Assembly (NCBI GenBank): GCA_963971405.1
Contig: OZ020487.1
Location: 32,101,371-32,165,370 of the forward strand
Reading direction: 5' to 3'
Source: Psococerastis gibbosa
Lineage: Eukaryota; Arthropoda; Insecta; Psocodea; Psocidae
DNA: 64,000 bases
Part shown: one piece after another, positions 1-12,374 of the stretch
How the letters are laid out: every line of letters starts with the position of its first letter
How positions within the stretch are numbered: position 1 is the stretch's first letter
Translations under genes and position numbers: made by a program
Notes under the pieces: generated by a model
Database searches by the model: none
What the model was told of the DNA's origin: nothing
What the model saw: only the letters and a program-made list of their open reading frames with translations

Positions 1-2432
1 TCTCGCACATAACAACTCTTGCTTTATGTCTATTTTTCTAGAATTTATTTGTTTTTATGAAAATAGCTTCCGGTTTCAAAACCAGGGCTGTTACAAAATA
101 TGAAATCCTGGTGAAGCATTGGATAATATTGCGTTAATTTGAAGAATCTTGGTCAAATCACTGTACGGTTCAAGGTGTAACTTTACCGTAGTGGGTAATT
201 GGGTTATCCACATTTTTAATTATTTTTTATTGCTGTAATATATGCAGCCTATATGATACTTAGGCCTATATACTGCATTGTATATATAGCAGTACTATAC
301 CTTTTTTTTCATTTCGGCCAATGGGCCACGATTATTAGATTAGATTTTGAAAAAATAACGGGTGAGGATGTCAGGTCGATGGAATTCAAAACTTTTATTC
401 TAAGGGATGTGCTATTTTTTATACCTTTACAGTCAGTATTTTTCTGTAATATTGGATTTTGGTCATAAAACGGACAAGGGGCGGGGGTCTCTTAATTGCT
501 ATCTGTAGGTACTTCTCGCACTTAAAAACCCTTGTTACGACAACTTCCCCGCAAGGGGCTGAGCTTTCCGCAAAATTTTTACTTTTTTTAAAAATTGTTA
601 ATTTAATTTTAAATTTTTAATCTGTTTTGCTCACCAGGTTTAATTTTTTCTGCCTCTGTGGCATTTAAGCCATTTCTGTAGGCCCTCTCTCAACCCTCAC
701 TGGAGATGCAAGGGGGCCATGCCCTCCCCAAATATTCAATAGAAGAAAATGATTAAACACTCATTTCAATTTAATTGCTCAGAAATACAAAATGTAAGTT
801 CACAGGCACAACGCACAGGCTAGTGATCATTATCAGTGTTGAAAGTGTTCTTTCGCAGCTTTACCGCAGAAAATTACCTCAGAATGGTCTTGAAAAAATT
901 TGCATCTTGCCCCTCCTAAAAAAATTGCAATGTACGGCCCTGCTCCCTCTCTCTGTCACTTTCTGTAATGTATTCCATTCCTATGTCTAATAGCGGCATC
1001 TCCCTTAAACCTTTTCTCCACAAATGGCGCGGCAGATGGCAGTGCAATATCGTTCTGTGGCTTTCATTAGTTGAAAGGGTTCCCACGGGAAGCGCCACCA
1101 AGCAGACCTTCATCGATCGCGATGGACCAGCCTGTTGCTGCAACAGTTGCCATGGTTACGCTATCCGTTGCTAAGATGACTTATCACGAATACAAACAGC
1201 CTCACTACGCGTTATTTGTACAAAGTCATATTTCTCATGAATTATCGAACATAAATAAGACATAACGTAGAAGAAGAAATGACCCTCTAACCTTTGATGC
1301 ATAGTATGCAGCCGGCACTAACGCCGTTTGGTCACAATTTTTGTATGCGTAGAAAATTGGAGGCGTGAAAATAGGAAGACAATTCGACTTTGTACAAAAA
1401 AACGGCAAAATGAAGCAACCAATTTTCCCCTAACTGCTGTGTTTTCTATTTAATTTTCTCATTGTACTTGCATTGGTATAAGCTACTATAGGCCTAATAG
1501 ACTGCTATGCATTGCTTATGCAAGTAACATTGTAAAACTCATATCTCTTCCAGACATTTATGGAATGCGAACATTCATAATATAGTGTACAGCATATGTG
1601 TGCAGTACACTGTATTATGATCTTGTCAGTGTGCTTTTCTCAGAAGCATTCTAGTAGGTACAGTGTGTTGCTGATTTACGTCTCCTCTGTGGTCATTTCA
1701 AGCTATGCCTGTGTTGACGTGTTGCATAGACATGTAGAATAGAGGGGAATTTCCCCGAACGGTGCGCAGTGAAATAATGTAAGAAAATCGACCCTCACCC
1801 CTACCGGAACTTGTTTAAAGCGAAGCCGAGAAAACCGTGTGCTTGAAAGCGTTATAAATAAATATTATATATAAATAAATTATTTTTAAATTTTAAAATT
1901 TTTTTGAAATTATTATTATAAATAAATTTCATATGTTTTTGTTTAATTTAATGAATATACCCTTTGCTGTCTACGCATTCAGGTCAAATGTGCCTTACTT
2001 ATCCTAAGCAAATAGCCTTCCTTTATTGTGCATTTGTAATGCGTTCATGTCCTTTGAGTTTACGCACCAGCTGGTTTTGGAATTCTCGGTTGAAAATTAG
2101 CTTTCTGAATCCCTTTTTGACAAAGAAACCGAATCCGGCTGCATCAAGAAAACTATTAGGGCATTATTTTTATTTAGTTACAGACTTACAGTGCGTTTTT
2201 TATAGAACTTTTACATTGGAAGGTATGTTGGGTATATTGCTTTTGACTTGAGCTTTTAAGTTGGAATTTATTGCTCATGTAAGAGGACAGAGGCATGTAA
2301 TTAATACATTCCTTGCCAACAATGCATATTCTCATGTAAATATAGAACTTTTTCACTTCATGTTTAATAAGGGATTTGCATGAAAGCATGACAAGTAATA
2401 AGAAATTAACAATTGCTTAAGTTGTGTTTTAG
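1..2432. other. No gene recognised; AT-rich DNA
   Basis: Short open frames only, none resembling a known protein. A (TAA)-rich stretch lies at about 1855-1935. The segment around 660-740 resembles G/C-run repeats. CAACAGTTGCCATGGTTACG near 1140 is X-box-like. I see nothing else that can be supported. Confidence 0.5.
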
Positions 2433-2786
2433 TACCCGACCACGATAGGATGACATTTGGAACACATTGTTATTTGAGAGTTTGTTATTCGGGAACCTGC
2501 ATAAGTGGACCACTGAGTTTTTTCTATTTTTATAAAGGTTCCAAAGGCGGCTGTTCCACTTGTCAATATTCCGTCATTTGTACATCAATAATTGATGAGA
2601 TTTATGTTTTAATGAGACTATTATGTAGATATTGTAAGGCCAGCATCAAGAGCGTCACAATACTTAACTTATCTGCTATAAATTTTAAGTTATAATATGG
2701 TAGAGACTTATTATTGATGCATAACTTAAATGACGGAATATTGACAATTGGAATAGCTTTGGCGGCTATCCTATCGTGGTGGTAGG
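2433..2786. mobile_element. Inverted-repeat element
   Basis: CGACCACGATAGGAT at 2438 pairs with ATCCTATCGTGGTGG near 2768. TTGTCAATATTCCGTCATTT (about 2561) pairs with AAATGACGGAATATTGACAA (about 2729). The left arm carries about 80 extra bp. Non-coding. Confidence 0.6.
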
Positions 2787-3239
2787 TTTGCACAGTGCTT
2801 ACATACGGGTAATATGGTACATTTCTGAAAGTTAAGAAACAACCGGAGGGGTACCCTATACAGTATGTACAGTACGTATAGTTGAAGGCCTACAAAATCA
2901 TATTTCACAAGAAATCATTGAACAATGAGCAAACAGAGACTGTATTAACTGTATTGAACTGCATCATCATATTCACGAATCAATTGTATAAAACTGTACA
3001 AAATCATTACAAAAGGCAACGCATTAAAATTGAGATAATGAGAAAGATATTGCTGCAATCGTCTTTGCTCAGCCGGATTCAGATTTCTCATCAAAAAAGC
3101 GAACCGGAATATAAATTAACAAACGAAAATTCAAATACTACGAAAGTCAATCAATAAAATTTACGGTAGCCCCTAAGGATAATTTAGCTGTAGGCTTAGT
3201 AATAGAACAACAAAAAGTCAAGATTTATTTATTTTATCT

Positions 3240-3715
3240 ATTTGTATGAGGTTATTTTAGAGGTATTTTAGAGTATTTTATGGACTACTTTACTTATAGT
3301 GGCCCATAGCAGGGACGGATCCAGCCCATTTCTGGGAAGGGGGGGGTAGTTGTGGGTCAAAATAGGAAAACATAATGTACATATAAAGGATCGATTAAAT
3401 TAGAGCGTAATAAATTAATTTACAATAGATTTACCAAAAAAAAATTTTTTTGGGGGGGGGGGGGGAAAGCAGCAACCCCCCTGCCCCCCCTGTATTCGTC
3501 CTTGGCCCATAGGTCCCTTGTCCAATACCAACGACCCCATGGATTTCGGACATTATTTGTATTGCTTCCGTATGCATTTTTGGACATGGGCAAACTGGTA
3601 TACGTTCTCGATGTCAACCTATACCGGCTACAAGCGATAATGGACAAGCTTAGACAAGCTTACTATTAACGCAATGAAACAGGCGAAGGCATGACTGAAC
3701 AAAGTATAGATACGA
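3240..3715 (+). repeat. Interspersed repeat R3, copy 1 (split by hAT MITE)
   Basis: The stretch from GGTCCCTTGTCCAATACCAA to GAAACAGGCGAAGGCATGAC matches 24945-25140 closely, and the segment left of the MITE (GAGGTTATTTTAGAGG) also has a counterpart there. Non-coding; family unknown. Confidence 0.65.
3310..3504. mobile_element. hAT-type MITE with perfect 8-bp target duplication
   Basis: 195 bp with ends CAGGGACGGATCCAG and CTGTATTCGTCCTTG (imperfect inverted repeat). Flanked on both sides by the same octamer GCCCATAG (3302-3309 and 3505-3512). TIR type and 8-bp duplication are diagnostic of hAT. Contains a long G run. Inserted in a copy of the repeat also found at 24900-25140. Confidence 0.85.
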
Positions 3716-3784
3716 GTCTGTAGACCTATAGTTGCAGCTGTGGCAAAATTTGTATTTTTAATATAACTTAATAAAGCTGCTCCA

Positions 3785-3868
3785 ACCGAGCTTTACGTCC
3801 AGCGGTTATGACGAGGCATAGATCACGGGTTTGAATCCCGCCAAGTCCAGATTTTACTTAATCCTCTA
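3785..3868 (+). mobile_element. tRNA-derived SINE head (third family)
   Basis: CGTCCAGCGGTTATGAC resembles a tRNA-Glu-like box A, and GGGTTTGAATCCCG, 34 bp later, is a good box B with a 4-bp T-stem. The acceptor stem does not pair, so this is a SINE head or tRNA relic rather than a tRNA gene. Confidence 0.5.
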
Positions 3869-4557
3869 ATTTCGGTTATAATGAGGAGGTTGCCTCTTCA
3901 GGCTTCAAGTTACTTTAATGTCAACATTATACGCGATTATAATGCTGCAATCGGTTTCCCGGTACTGTAGTATTATACATTAGTGTGCCCATTATGGACA
4001 TTTTCCAAAGATTTACCCGGTGCTGTAGGATGGGTAAAATCATTGAAGCCTAAATTTACGTCTAGGAAAATAATTTGACATGGAAGGTGACTCGTTACTA
4101 CAATTTATACAATAATAGATAAATATAAAGACACATACGACTGTACGAGTTCACTGTAATTGGTTCCTTTTTTTATGGTACTTATAATCGGAAAAAATGA
4201 AACAATTTTGACTTGCAGCTTGTTATCAACGTTTCCGATTGACATGGGCCAACGGCACATGAAACTTTATAACTTAATTACCAACAATATTAATATTTCT
4301 GTAAAAAGTCAGCTGTAATAAATTAGCGAATGACAATGAATTTAAAAAAAGAATGAAAAGAATTTACCAACTTGCCGCCACGCTGTCGGCAGCCTTGCAC
4401 GAAATGAATGTAAATGGTAAAATATTTGACTTTATATAACGAAATGAAAACGGAAAAGCTATAAAATTGGGTGTTGACCCGCGGCTGTTGCCTTTTCCAC
4501 GGCAACTTTTTGTTTTGGGCTGAGTTGATGTTTCGAATCAAAATATACATGCGGGTA

Positions 4558-4655
4558 TTCTACATTTAGTTATTATAATTTTTTTAATGTAAACGCATAC
4601 CATTGGTATTCTACATTTTGTTATTATAGTTTTTTTAATGTAAAAAATTTAGACG
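4558..4655 (+). repeat. Short direct duplication
   Basis: GGTATTCTACATTTAGTTAT at 4554 recurs as GGTATTCTACATTTTGTTAT about 60 bp on, both followed by TTTTTTTAATGTAAA and ACGCATA. Non-coding. Confidence 0.7.
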
Positions 4656-4671
4656 CATAGGTACTAACAAT

Positions 4672-4735
4672 TTAATGAATGTATCCTATTGACCTCTTCA
4701 GTCGCGTCTGTAGGTTAGTATCCGTAATGAGTTAC
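4672..4735 (-). mobile_element. SINE2 3' fragment
   Basis: GACCTCTTCAGTCGCGTCTG then TAGGTTAGTA is the reverse of the SINE2 body. Short and isolated. Confidence 0.5.
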
Positions 4736-5235
4736 AATTGTCTGCAACAGTTTTCAAGATCACACTTTTGCTGTGACCATAACTACCTTACCACTACCCT
4801 GTTCACGACAGTTCGCTATAACTCAGCCATTTCTTGGATTTTTGAAATGAAACTTTCAGAGATTAATAACAATATACAGGCTATGTAAACATAACATCGA
4901 AAAATCAGACTAAAGCTTTTTCTAATACAGTGGAGTGAACTTTTGTAGCAGAACATATGACTAGAATAGGTGCATATATACGGTATCTTAATATATTACC
5001 TAACTTCTCTAGTGACATCCTTTGCTTCATACACGAGTCCCAGTAATTTCTTCTGCTGTTTCCCCATAACTCATAAATCGTTATGATATTCGAAGGAACT
5101 CGTTGAAACTCATGTATGCATTAAGGACATCACTAAGGAAGTGAGACAGGCATCATTCTTTATGCCAGTAGGGCCATCTAACGCTGTACAGGGAAGATGG
5201 CAAGTTGCTTCTTAATTGTAGGGATGAAGTTGAGA

Positions 5236-5295
5236 ATTTGAGGTGAAGAAGAGGTGAGGAGGTGAGAAGGTGAGTAGGTGAGGAGGTGAGGAGTC
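5236..5295 (+). repeat. Purine-rich minisatellite (AGGTGAGG-like)
   Basis: GAGGTGAGGAGGTGAGAAGG and following variants repeat a unit of about 8 bp, nearly all purine plus T. Simple sequence. Confidence 0.8.
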
Positions 5296-5819
5296 CACCA
5301 ACTTTTTTAAAATAATTGTAACCTTTAATTTCGTATGTAGGCCAAACTGGCCACGATTATAAAGACAGGATCAATGAGGAACTGTTGGTATATTGAATAC
5401 AATGTCGTCGGGCAAAAAAACTCCTCAATTTTTTTTATATGCCGTATATAATTGACCAAAATGGTGTCTGACTTAGGCAACTTAAAAAGTAAATAGAGAA
5501 AAAAATATAAATAATGCATCCCTGACTATAAATTGTTAAAATAAACCTGTGGGGTAGCCGGAAAATTATTTTTATCCACACAATGAAGTCTGCATTCTCC
5601 TTTCTTTATGGTACATCCTAAGTACATGTCTTCACTGAGAGATACGCACCTATATATATTGCCTCATTAAAAAACTGCAATTCAAAAACTTAATTATCCA
5701 TTCTACTATAACATAAACATAAGCTCTCATAAAAGGGATGGAGAGCAATTAACGCGGGAGCAATGAAAATTTAGGATAGCACTAGGGGTGAAGCTGTGCC
5801 AGACAAGCTAAATATGGGC

Positions 5820-6010
5820 GTTGGAAGTTAGGTGGTGGCCAGGCTCGCAGTTCTCTCGTGAAGGCGAACAGAGAGGGTTGTCAGCAAACCCGTCAGCTGC
5901 GTACCGCGCGCGAGTTCTTATCTAGGTAACCATGGAAACGGCTCTAGTTTTGGGGCATTTTTAGGGGTTTGTTTACTGTTTGAGAAATTTCAAAGTGGGT
6001 AGCTGCGTTG
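5820..6010. promoter_or_regulatory. GC-rich island with X-box-like palindrome (candidate regulatory)
   Basis: A short GC/CpG-rich stretch in AT-rich surroundings, with CGTACCGCGCGCGAG and, at about 5927-5943, GGTAACCATGGAAACGG, close to the RFX X-box (GTTNCC-N2-GGNAAC) on the reverse strand. No gene start can be tied to it. Confidence 0.25.
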
Positions 6011-6081
6011 GTGACGTAAGCCTGAGGGCCTTATTGAACAGGTATAGATCCAAGTATTTGTACTTGCAACTTTACCTATAG

Positions 6082-6212
6082 GTGATGAAGCAGTAGAGTC
6101 CGGGCTGTTGGGCTATGTTCGATCTGAAAGCATCTTTCCATACTACTATTACTATAGAAGAACGCATTCAGATTGACCTCGGCCCATCAGCCCGGGTTCT
6201 ACACTTCATCAT
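6082..6212. mobile_element. Small MITE, family M1 copy 1
   Basis: GATGAAGCAGTAGAGTCCGG at the left pairs with CCGGGTTCTACACTTCATC at the right. The interior contains TTCGATCTGAAAGCAT, shared with the copy near 39610. Confidence 0.5.
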
Positions 6213-6492
6213 CTTACTCCGGCAGTCCGGGCGTGAAAGCCATTATAATTACAAGTATATTATTCCTAAATTTGACAGTTTTCTTAGAATAGAGTTCTCT
6301 TATAATATTCAGCCTACGGTTAAAAAGCGTGCTGAAATAATTGGTGCTAATCATTTATTTAGCCTATGCGTGTTAAAAAAAGAACATTTAAATTTAAATT
6401 ACCCTTCCCAGAACATTCCTCTTCACACATTTTTTTTAAACGTCAGTTAAGCAAGATGCATTTGAATTTAGCACACAATAAAGTGTTTGGTG

Positions 6493-6587
6493 GGCTATTG
6501 CCAAATTGCGATAGCCAATGATCAAAAGGACTTGAGGTTTCGTGTTCCTCATTGGTTACGGTAATTGGCAATTAGCCTATCGTACAC
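6493..6587. repeat. Short inverted repeat
   Basis: GGCTATTGCCAAATTGCGAT at the left and GGTAATTGGCAATTAGCC at the right are imperfect inverses, with inner CCAATGA and TCATTGG. Probably a small old MITE. Confidence 0.4.
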
Positions 6588-6999
6588 TTAATCAGTTTTT
6601 CGTACCGACTTCAAACGCCCCATTAAGCGAGAGCACTTTTATTTAAGGCGAGTCCCACCATTGTTTGTAAAGTCTTGATAAGTGGAAGCCAGCTGCAGAA
6701 TGCCCGATGCTACGATATGTATTGGAATAAAAAAAACAGCAGGATTTACCAAGACTCTTCAAAGGATCAGTGGCGCGTATAAAGGGGGCCCAGATGCGGG
6801 CCCCTTCCGCATTTGGAATAAATAAGTCAAAATGAATTAATGATCGAGAGTTGTTGAAATGCATAATTTACCAGATCTAATAAAAGGTTGCATCAACAGT
6901 GAGTGATAATCATTTTGGTTGGTAGGCTTCAACGTTTCTCGTCCATTTGCCCGCAGCAAGAAGTGGTAAGAACTCTGAATTTCACCCGGAAGGTTGTTG

Positions 7000-7275
7000 G
7001 GTCTCTTTCTGAGAATTTCGTCTCACTTTTTTTGGAGTTTTTGTGGGTTACTAGAAGAAATTGACCAGGCATAGGATTTTTATGAACCTGCATGTCAAAA
7101 TGCATCGTGTAACTTGTCTACAAATCGTTGAACTGACAGACAGACAGACTGACACGCAGACATTTCGTAGCAAACACCTTTTTTCGTTCTTGAGAGCTCA
7201 AAACGTGTAAATCCGTTGAAATCTCGAAATCGAAATTTCGACCATCGCTAAGCTTTCCTTATAAATAAGAAAGCA
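7000..7275 (-). mobile_element. HINE-like repeat fragment, copy F
   Basis: Diverged partial copy retaining the element's 5' part: CAGA-type tract at about 7137-7160, the segment 'CAAAACGTGTAAATCCGTTG' near 7200, and the terminal AAAGCA. The 3' half is missing. Confidence 0.6.
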
Positions 7276-7554
7276 GTAAAAGTGCAATAATCTTGGAGAA
7301 CAGGAGAAATACTCTTATTTAACATGTACGTACTCAGTACCTACGAGTATCGAGTACGTAGGGTGAGATAAAACCCCGTACGGTACCAATATCCTACGCT
7401 TAAACCATAGCGACAGTCATTTATCTTAATAATAGACGTCATTGCCCCACAGCTTATTGTAATAATTATTAGCAAATTAAACAGTTGTCTGTAACAAAGG
7501 TGATGTGTGGCAAAAAGTTGTAATTGATACAAATTCAATTTTATTATTTATACG

Positions 7555-9055
7555 ACCTTTATTGTTTATCGTATATGAGGTTAGAGTTAGGTTAGAACAC
7601 TATAATTAGCCATTCATGTAGAGACAAGCTATTTTTACTTTTCTTGTTAGGAACAACTTATGAGACAACCGGAGGATAAATACCTTATCAAAGTCAAATT
7701 TAATTAATTAATTAAGTCGTAATTCAGGCCAAGGCTTAGGTATCCTAATTGGCGCTCCTATAGTTAGGAAGTACAACCGCGGGAGAAAAACCTTGTAGGT
7801 TTGCAGAATCAAATTTCACAGATCATCCGTGACCACCCAAACTGATTTTGTCAGTACAGTACCGATTTTGACCGTGAATGTCCTGCATACTGATTGGAAA
7901 TGGAAAGGACGCAAAAATGTACTGATTTTACTCTGGTGAAATAAATTGAAATACAAGCGATGAACAACTTTTGTATAAAAATATTGCGCCCAACCAATCA
8001 GATCATTCAAATCATGGACTTTAAAAATTTCTAATGCTAATGCAAAATTGTTTATACTAGTGCAGGTGCAGGTCTGTATCTTTCTGATAGTTTACCTACC
8101 AATACAGGCCTATACGTTACAAAAAAGGCTGAACATCGTTGCTTGTTTTTAAACTATTTGAAAACTCTTGAAATAGCTAGATTTTCAGAAAATCTATCAA
8201 TTTAAAATAAAAAAATCTTAAAAATTTTCCAGAAGAGGGTGTACCCTTGGACCCCCTCAAGCCTCTGTAATGATTTAATTTTTTACAAATCTGTTCAGCC
8301 TATTATGGCATTCGAGTTACATTAGAACATTATAATTAGCTCTTGAACCACATATAAACCATTTTTACTTTAATTGTTTGTACAACCGGAGGAGAAAAAC
8401 CTTGTAAGTGTGCGAAATCAAATTGCACAGGTCAAACCTTATAATCGCAAATGGTGTTAGAGTTCGGTTCGACTCAAACTGCAAAAAATACATAGGAAGA
8501 CTTGATAAAGCAGGTAGCGAATAGTAGGTGGATTTAAATTTATAACCGCCGTATGTAGCACTGACAAAGCGGTGGTATACAATTAAGCCAATTAAGGAGA
8601 AAAATTTATGAGTTAGGTTAGGGTTAATTACAATCCTCATTTACCGTTGGAGAATTGAAATTAGCCCACCTAACCTAACTCATAAATTTTTCTCCTTAAT
8701 TACTCACCCTAGCTTTGTCAATGCTCTATGCGGCGGTTATAAATTAAGATCTGCTTTTCGCTACATGCATCATCAAGTCTTCCTGCATATTTTGTGGTTT
8801 GTACTCAAAATCTCTGTCTTGGTTCTTTGTTCTCTCCGCCATTAATGTTTCTTGTGCTTACTTTGCATTTACATCCTGTTTGATAAATTCTCCTATATTC
8901 TCTGGCATTTGTATTAGCCCTTGAATTACAGATACGAGTACATAGCCTATGCCATTTTTACTTTCCTAGTTAGGAAGTGCAACCTGAGGAGAAAAACCTT
9001 TGCGTGTGAAATCAAATTTCACAGGCTTTGGCTTATCGTATATGGCGATACGGTT
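7555..9055 (+). repeat. Three copies of a dispersed repeat (R4)
   Basis: Blocks near 7565-7830, 8290-8440 and 8930-9055 share 'ACCGGAGGAGAAAAACCTTG', 'GAAATCAAATTTCACAG' and 'CATTTTTACTTT'. The second runs into the fold-back element at 8460. No coding sequence; family unknown. Confidence 0.5.
8460..8820. mobile_element. Inverted-repeat (fold-back) element
   Basis: The sequence from about 8471 (GACTCAAACTGCAAAAAATA) to 8630 recurs inverted from about 8655 to 8817. The arm centre contains TTATGAGTTAGGTTAG and its inverse, separated by about 30 bp. Arms differ at some sites, so it is not very young. Confidence 0.65.
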
Positions 9056-9134
9056 ATAATATGAAGCCCATTCTATAAAAATGTATGAGTTTTGAGTATA
9101 GCTGCCTGCGCCACAAATTCAATCATAATAGACA

Positions 9135-9307
9135 TCGATGGCCAGGTGGTAACGAGCTCGCACTTGTGCGAGTCTTTACACGCCATGCAATCGGAGACGT
9201 GTCGTATTCATCACGGGTAATAACCTACAGAGGCGACTGAAAAGGTCAATCGGATAGATTCATTAAATTGTTTGTATGCAATTTATCTTTAAAAAAAAAA
9301 AAAAAAA
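9135..9307 (+). mobile_element. SINE2 (tRNA-like head, poly-A), copy
   Basis: Head CGATGGCCAGGTGGTAACGA resembles tRNA box A. It is followed by GAGTCTTTACACGCCATGC, a conserved body (GCGACTGAAAAGGTCAATCG) and a 17-nt A run. About 173 bp. Confidence 0.7.
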
Positions 9308-9894
9308 CATTTAGAAATTAAATTCTTCTTTCAGGTATTACAGCGCTCCATATAACCCGGAAATAAGTCAAAATAAGTTATGGGAACACTGAGAGTTTAC
9401 AGGACAGTTTGTCAAATCGGGCATTTGTTATAGAGAGGAATATCGGGGAATGCATTCATAAAGTAAACTATAACGCTATAGAGAGCAAATTCGAATCCGC
9501 CCCTAGTGCACTTAATACTAAAATTAATCTAATTTGCAACAATACGGGAAAACGCGGGGCCAGACATATACCCGACCACAACATCCGAAGTACCTATAAT
9601 GGAAGGAGCTTGGAATGGAAACCATAGCTGGAGCAATCCCCCTGGCTGTCACGCCAGCGTATTTTTTTTCTGCGGGAACGGGGGAGTAATTGCCCCAATA
9701 GTCCGTTGACATGGCTTAGCAATCCGACCTTCACCCTATCCGAATTTCAATCTTCCACAAATTCTGTCAAGCATGGATGGCGAACAGTTTTTTGAAGTTT
9801 TTACTTATAACTACATGATTATTTGAACTTTCGTCAAATTTACGTTTGAATTTACACTATTCATAAGGTGAAATAACTTCGTACCGTCTAGATG

Positions 9895-10090
9895 TCAATA
9901 AATGTCATTTCCATTTCCCTCGTTCTCTATTGTCTCCACTACATTTTTCATTGGGTATACATTCCTCATTCCTTACCTAATCTTCAATTTTCCCCTTTGA
10001 TTGTTCCCCATTTCTCTTTCCCCGTTGTCTCCACTACATTTATCATTGGGTTTACTTCTCGTTCCTCGTTTGCTTTGCTCCATTCAAAAT
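9895..10090 (+). repeat. Pyrimidine-rich direct repeat
   Basis: TTGTCTCCACTACATTT then ATTGGGT occurs at about 9928 and again at about 10026, in a C/T-rich stretch with TTCCTCATTCC and TTCTCGTTCC. The open frame here is low-complexity and unsupported. Confidence 0.55.
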
Positions 10091-10539
10091 CTTTTTAAAT
10101 GGCGTAAAAATTACAAATAAGCAATTAATTTGTGAATACCACTCGCATAAGACAAACAAATCGACCGACACCCGCTCAATTGCTGGCAACTGAGTAGGCG
10201 GAACTACCATCACGACCATTCCCACAAATATTCCCGAACCGAACGACGGTTTTTAAATGTTTATATATATATTATTTTTTATGTTTTAATGGGTTATACG
10301 CACCTATATGTTACTGGCAGTGGAGATAAATCAAACAGGATGAATCCAGAAATAATGAAATTGGTCCAGCCCTTCTTGAGTTATGAGTAGTCATGAATAA
10401 ACCTTTCAAGATTTTGTTTTATATATTAATAAGGTAGCTCAAGAATTTTTATGACCATTAATTTGGTGAAATAGCAGTGTAACTATCAAAACATCGCAAA
10501 AGAAATACCATTCTTCTTCTGCTTTAAAAGCCTCTTCTA

Positions 10540-10895
10540 TGGAAGATTGGCGATCATCGTGGCGATTTCCGACCTTGCAGGCTGCTGCTCAGAATAGGGA
10601 AGTTGGGCTCTTGCTAAACCACTGCCTCAGGTTTTTCTGCCGGGAGTTCCTCCACAGTTCCTCTATCTTCCCTTGGATTATTACATGGAGAAGGTGATAC
10701 TTTTTATTCCTCACCACATGTCCAAAGTTTGTTAGTTTCCATTTCTTAACTGTCAGCAGCAACTCGGTTTCTGTATCAATTTGCCTCAAGACCTCAGTAT
10801 TGGGGTCACGATCTCTCCATGATATGCGCAACATTCGTCTGTTTATCCACATTTCAAATGCACTGATTCTGTTCTCCATAAAGAACACATCATAG
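10540..10895 (-). mobile_element. RTE-type LINE, C-terminal end of ORF2
   Basis: Minus-strand frame 10589-10888 reads ENRISAFEMWINRRMLRISW, then EVLRQIDTETELLLTVKKWK and VIIQGKIEELW. This matches the C-terminus of endonuclease-reverse transcriptases of the RTE type found widely in arthropods. 5'-truncated, with in-frame decay toward its end; not a host gene. Confidence 0.75.
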
Positions 10896-12374
10896 AAGAG
10901 TTATAGTGCAGTCCGCCTGAAATAATAAAATATTGTTTAATGAATAAGACTGGGGTTGTACAAATCGGAATCGTATCTTAAACAGTAATAAAACAGAATG
11001 TGAATTGATGGGGTGGCTAATGGAAAGCTCGTTTGAGACGCGCCATGTTTCCTAAGGCCATTAGCTGACACTGCTCGTGGGAGCCCGCCAATAATCTATG
11101 CCATATCCGGGCTGTCGATGATTTATAGAGGTATACAATTTCGATGATTGGATCGAAGCCAAAATCTCCCCATGCAAATTGTTGCCCAAAGCTCCGATGC
11201 CACGTTTGTAGTGTTCACACCAGATATTGACTGTCAGGACCCAAAATAGCCTTTAGCTAGACTATCGTAGCTATTGCGCCTACTCGGTCATACCACTGCA
11301 CTGTCAGAATCAGAATCTGAATAAATTACAATATATTAATGTGGCAAATAGAACAATACAATCCTAAAAGTGGTTCGGAATCCACTATAATCGGGAGGTC
11401 CACCCTGTCAGTCAATTCGTACAATCCTATACACATCTATCTCTAAATTTTAATTCACTAAGTCTTCTTAGCTTTCTTTTTGCATAAGACTACTGATAGT
11501 GGTATTTGGTATTTATATGTTTGCAAATAAATTATTATTTATTTATTGGTATAGCCTATATTGCTTAGCGAGGCCTGAAGTGAAAGGTTGTAATCTAATT
11601 AAAAACACTCCGCGTAAAAACGTAAAAACCAAAACCTGTATATTTTTCAAAATCAGATTTATTAATTAATTAAACAGCCCGTTGTCCCCTGGTGGAAACT
11701 TTTTCAAAAAAGAGACACGAAATTATGGGGTCTCTCACATTTTGACAGTAAAAACATTTAGATTTTACTTAATTAAATGGTACTATGCTACGATATACGG
11801 TATGTACATATATATGGACACTCCAAATTGAAACTGTTACAAACAGGGGGACCAGGGAATGTGAAGCAAAAATAAGTTAGAAATACCATTTATATAGCAG
11901 TAACGTTTATATTTTACAAGCGAAGACAATGCCTCTCAATGACACAGAAATTAGCTTTAACAAAATATGAATATTATGCTAGTATAATAATAAATAATTA
12001 TGGTACCTTATTTTAATTTAATTAAAATCTCTTAAGAACAATAATTGTGAAAATCTACTCGTCTTTTTTGTAAATGTTATTTACTTGGCTAGACCCCATA
12101 TTTTCTTCGTTAAATGCATAATTTGTAAATTAGGAAACTTTCCAAAATTTACTATTAATTTTGGTCAGATTACCACAAACTTTCGAACCCGCATTGCTGG
12201 GGGTAATATATTGGATGCATATAACAAGGCTTTATAATGACCAATTTCGGGGGCAAATTGGGAGAGCTGACCCTACTTCCCACACTTAGAGCCTTGTCCC
12301 GAGTGGACTAATTTGTTTGAGAGTCAACATACTGTATTATTATATGATATTGACTCATACCCAAATTTGGTGAA

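Larger units (their letters stand above)
3870..7000. other. Intergenic stretches without recognised genes
   Basis: Apart from the small repeats listed in this interval, only unsupported short frames are present. The 111-codon frame at 6115-6450 starts in the M1 MITE and matches nothing I know; codon use is AT-driven. Confidence 0.45.
9308..12374. other. Intergenic stretches without recognised genes
   Basis: Outside the pyrimidine-rich repeat and the RTE fragment, nothing is recognised. GTGGTTCGGAATCCACTATA near 11370 recurs near 32064 in similar context (TCAGGAGGTCCAC), showing one more dispersed repeat of unknown family. Confidence 0.45.

Noticed and set aside
3785-3868. A genuine tRNA gene with a good B box
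   Set aside because: The acceptor stem and anticodon arm do not form; best read as a SINE head or relic.
6115-6450. 111-codon frame as a small host gene
   Set aside because: Begins inside a small MITE, AT-driven codons, no recognisable motif.
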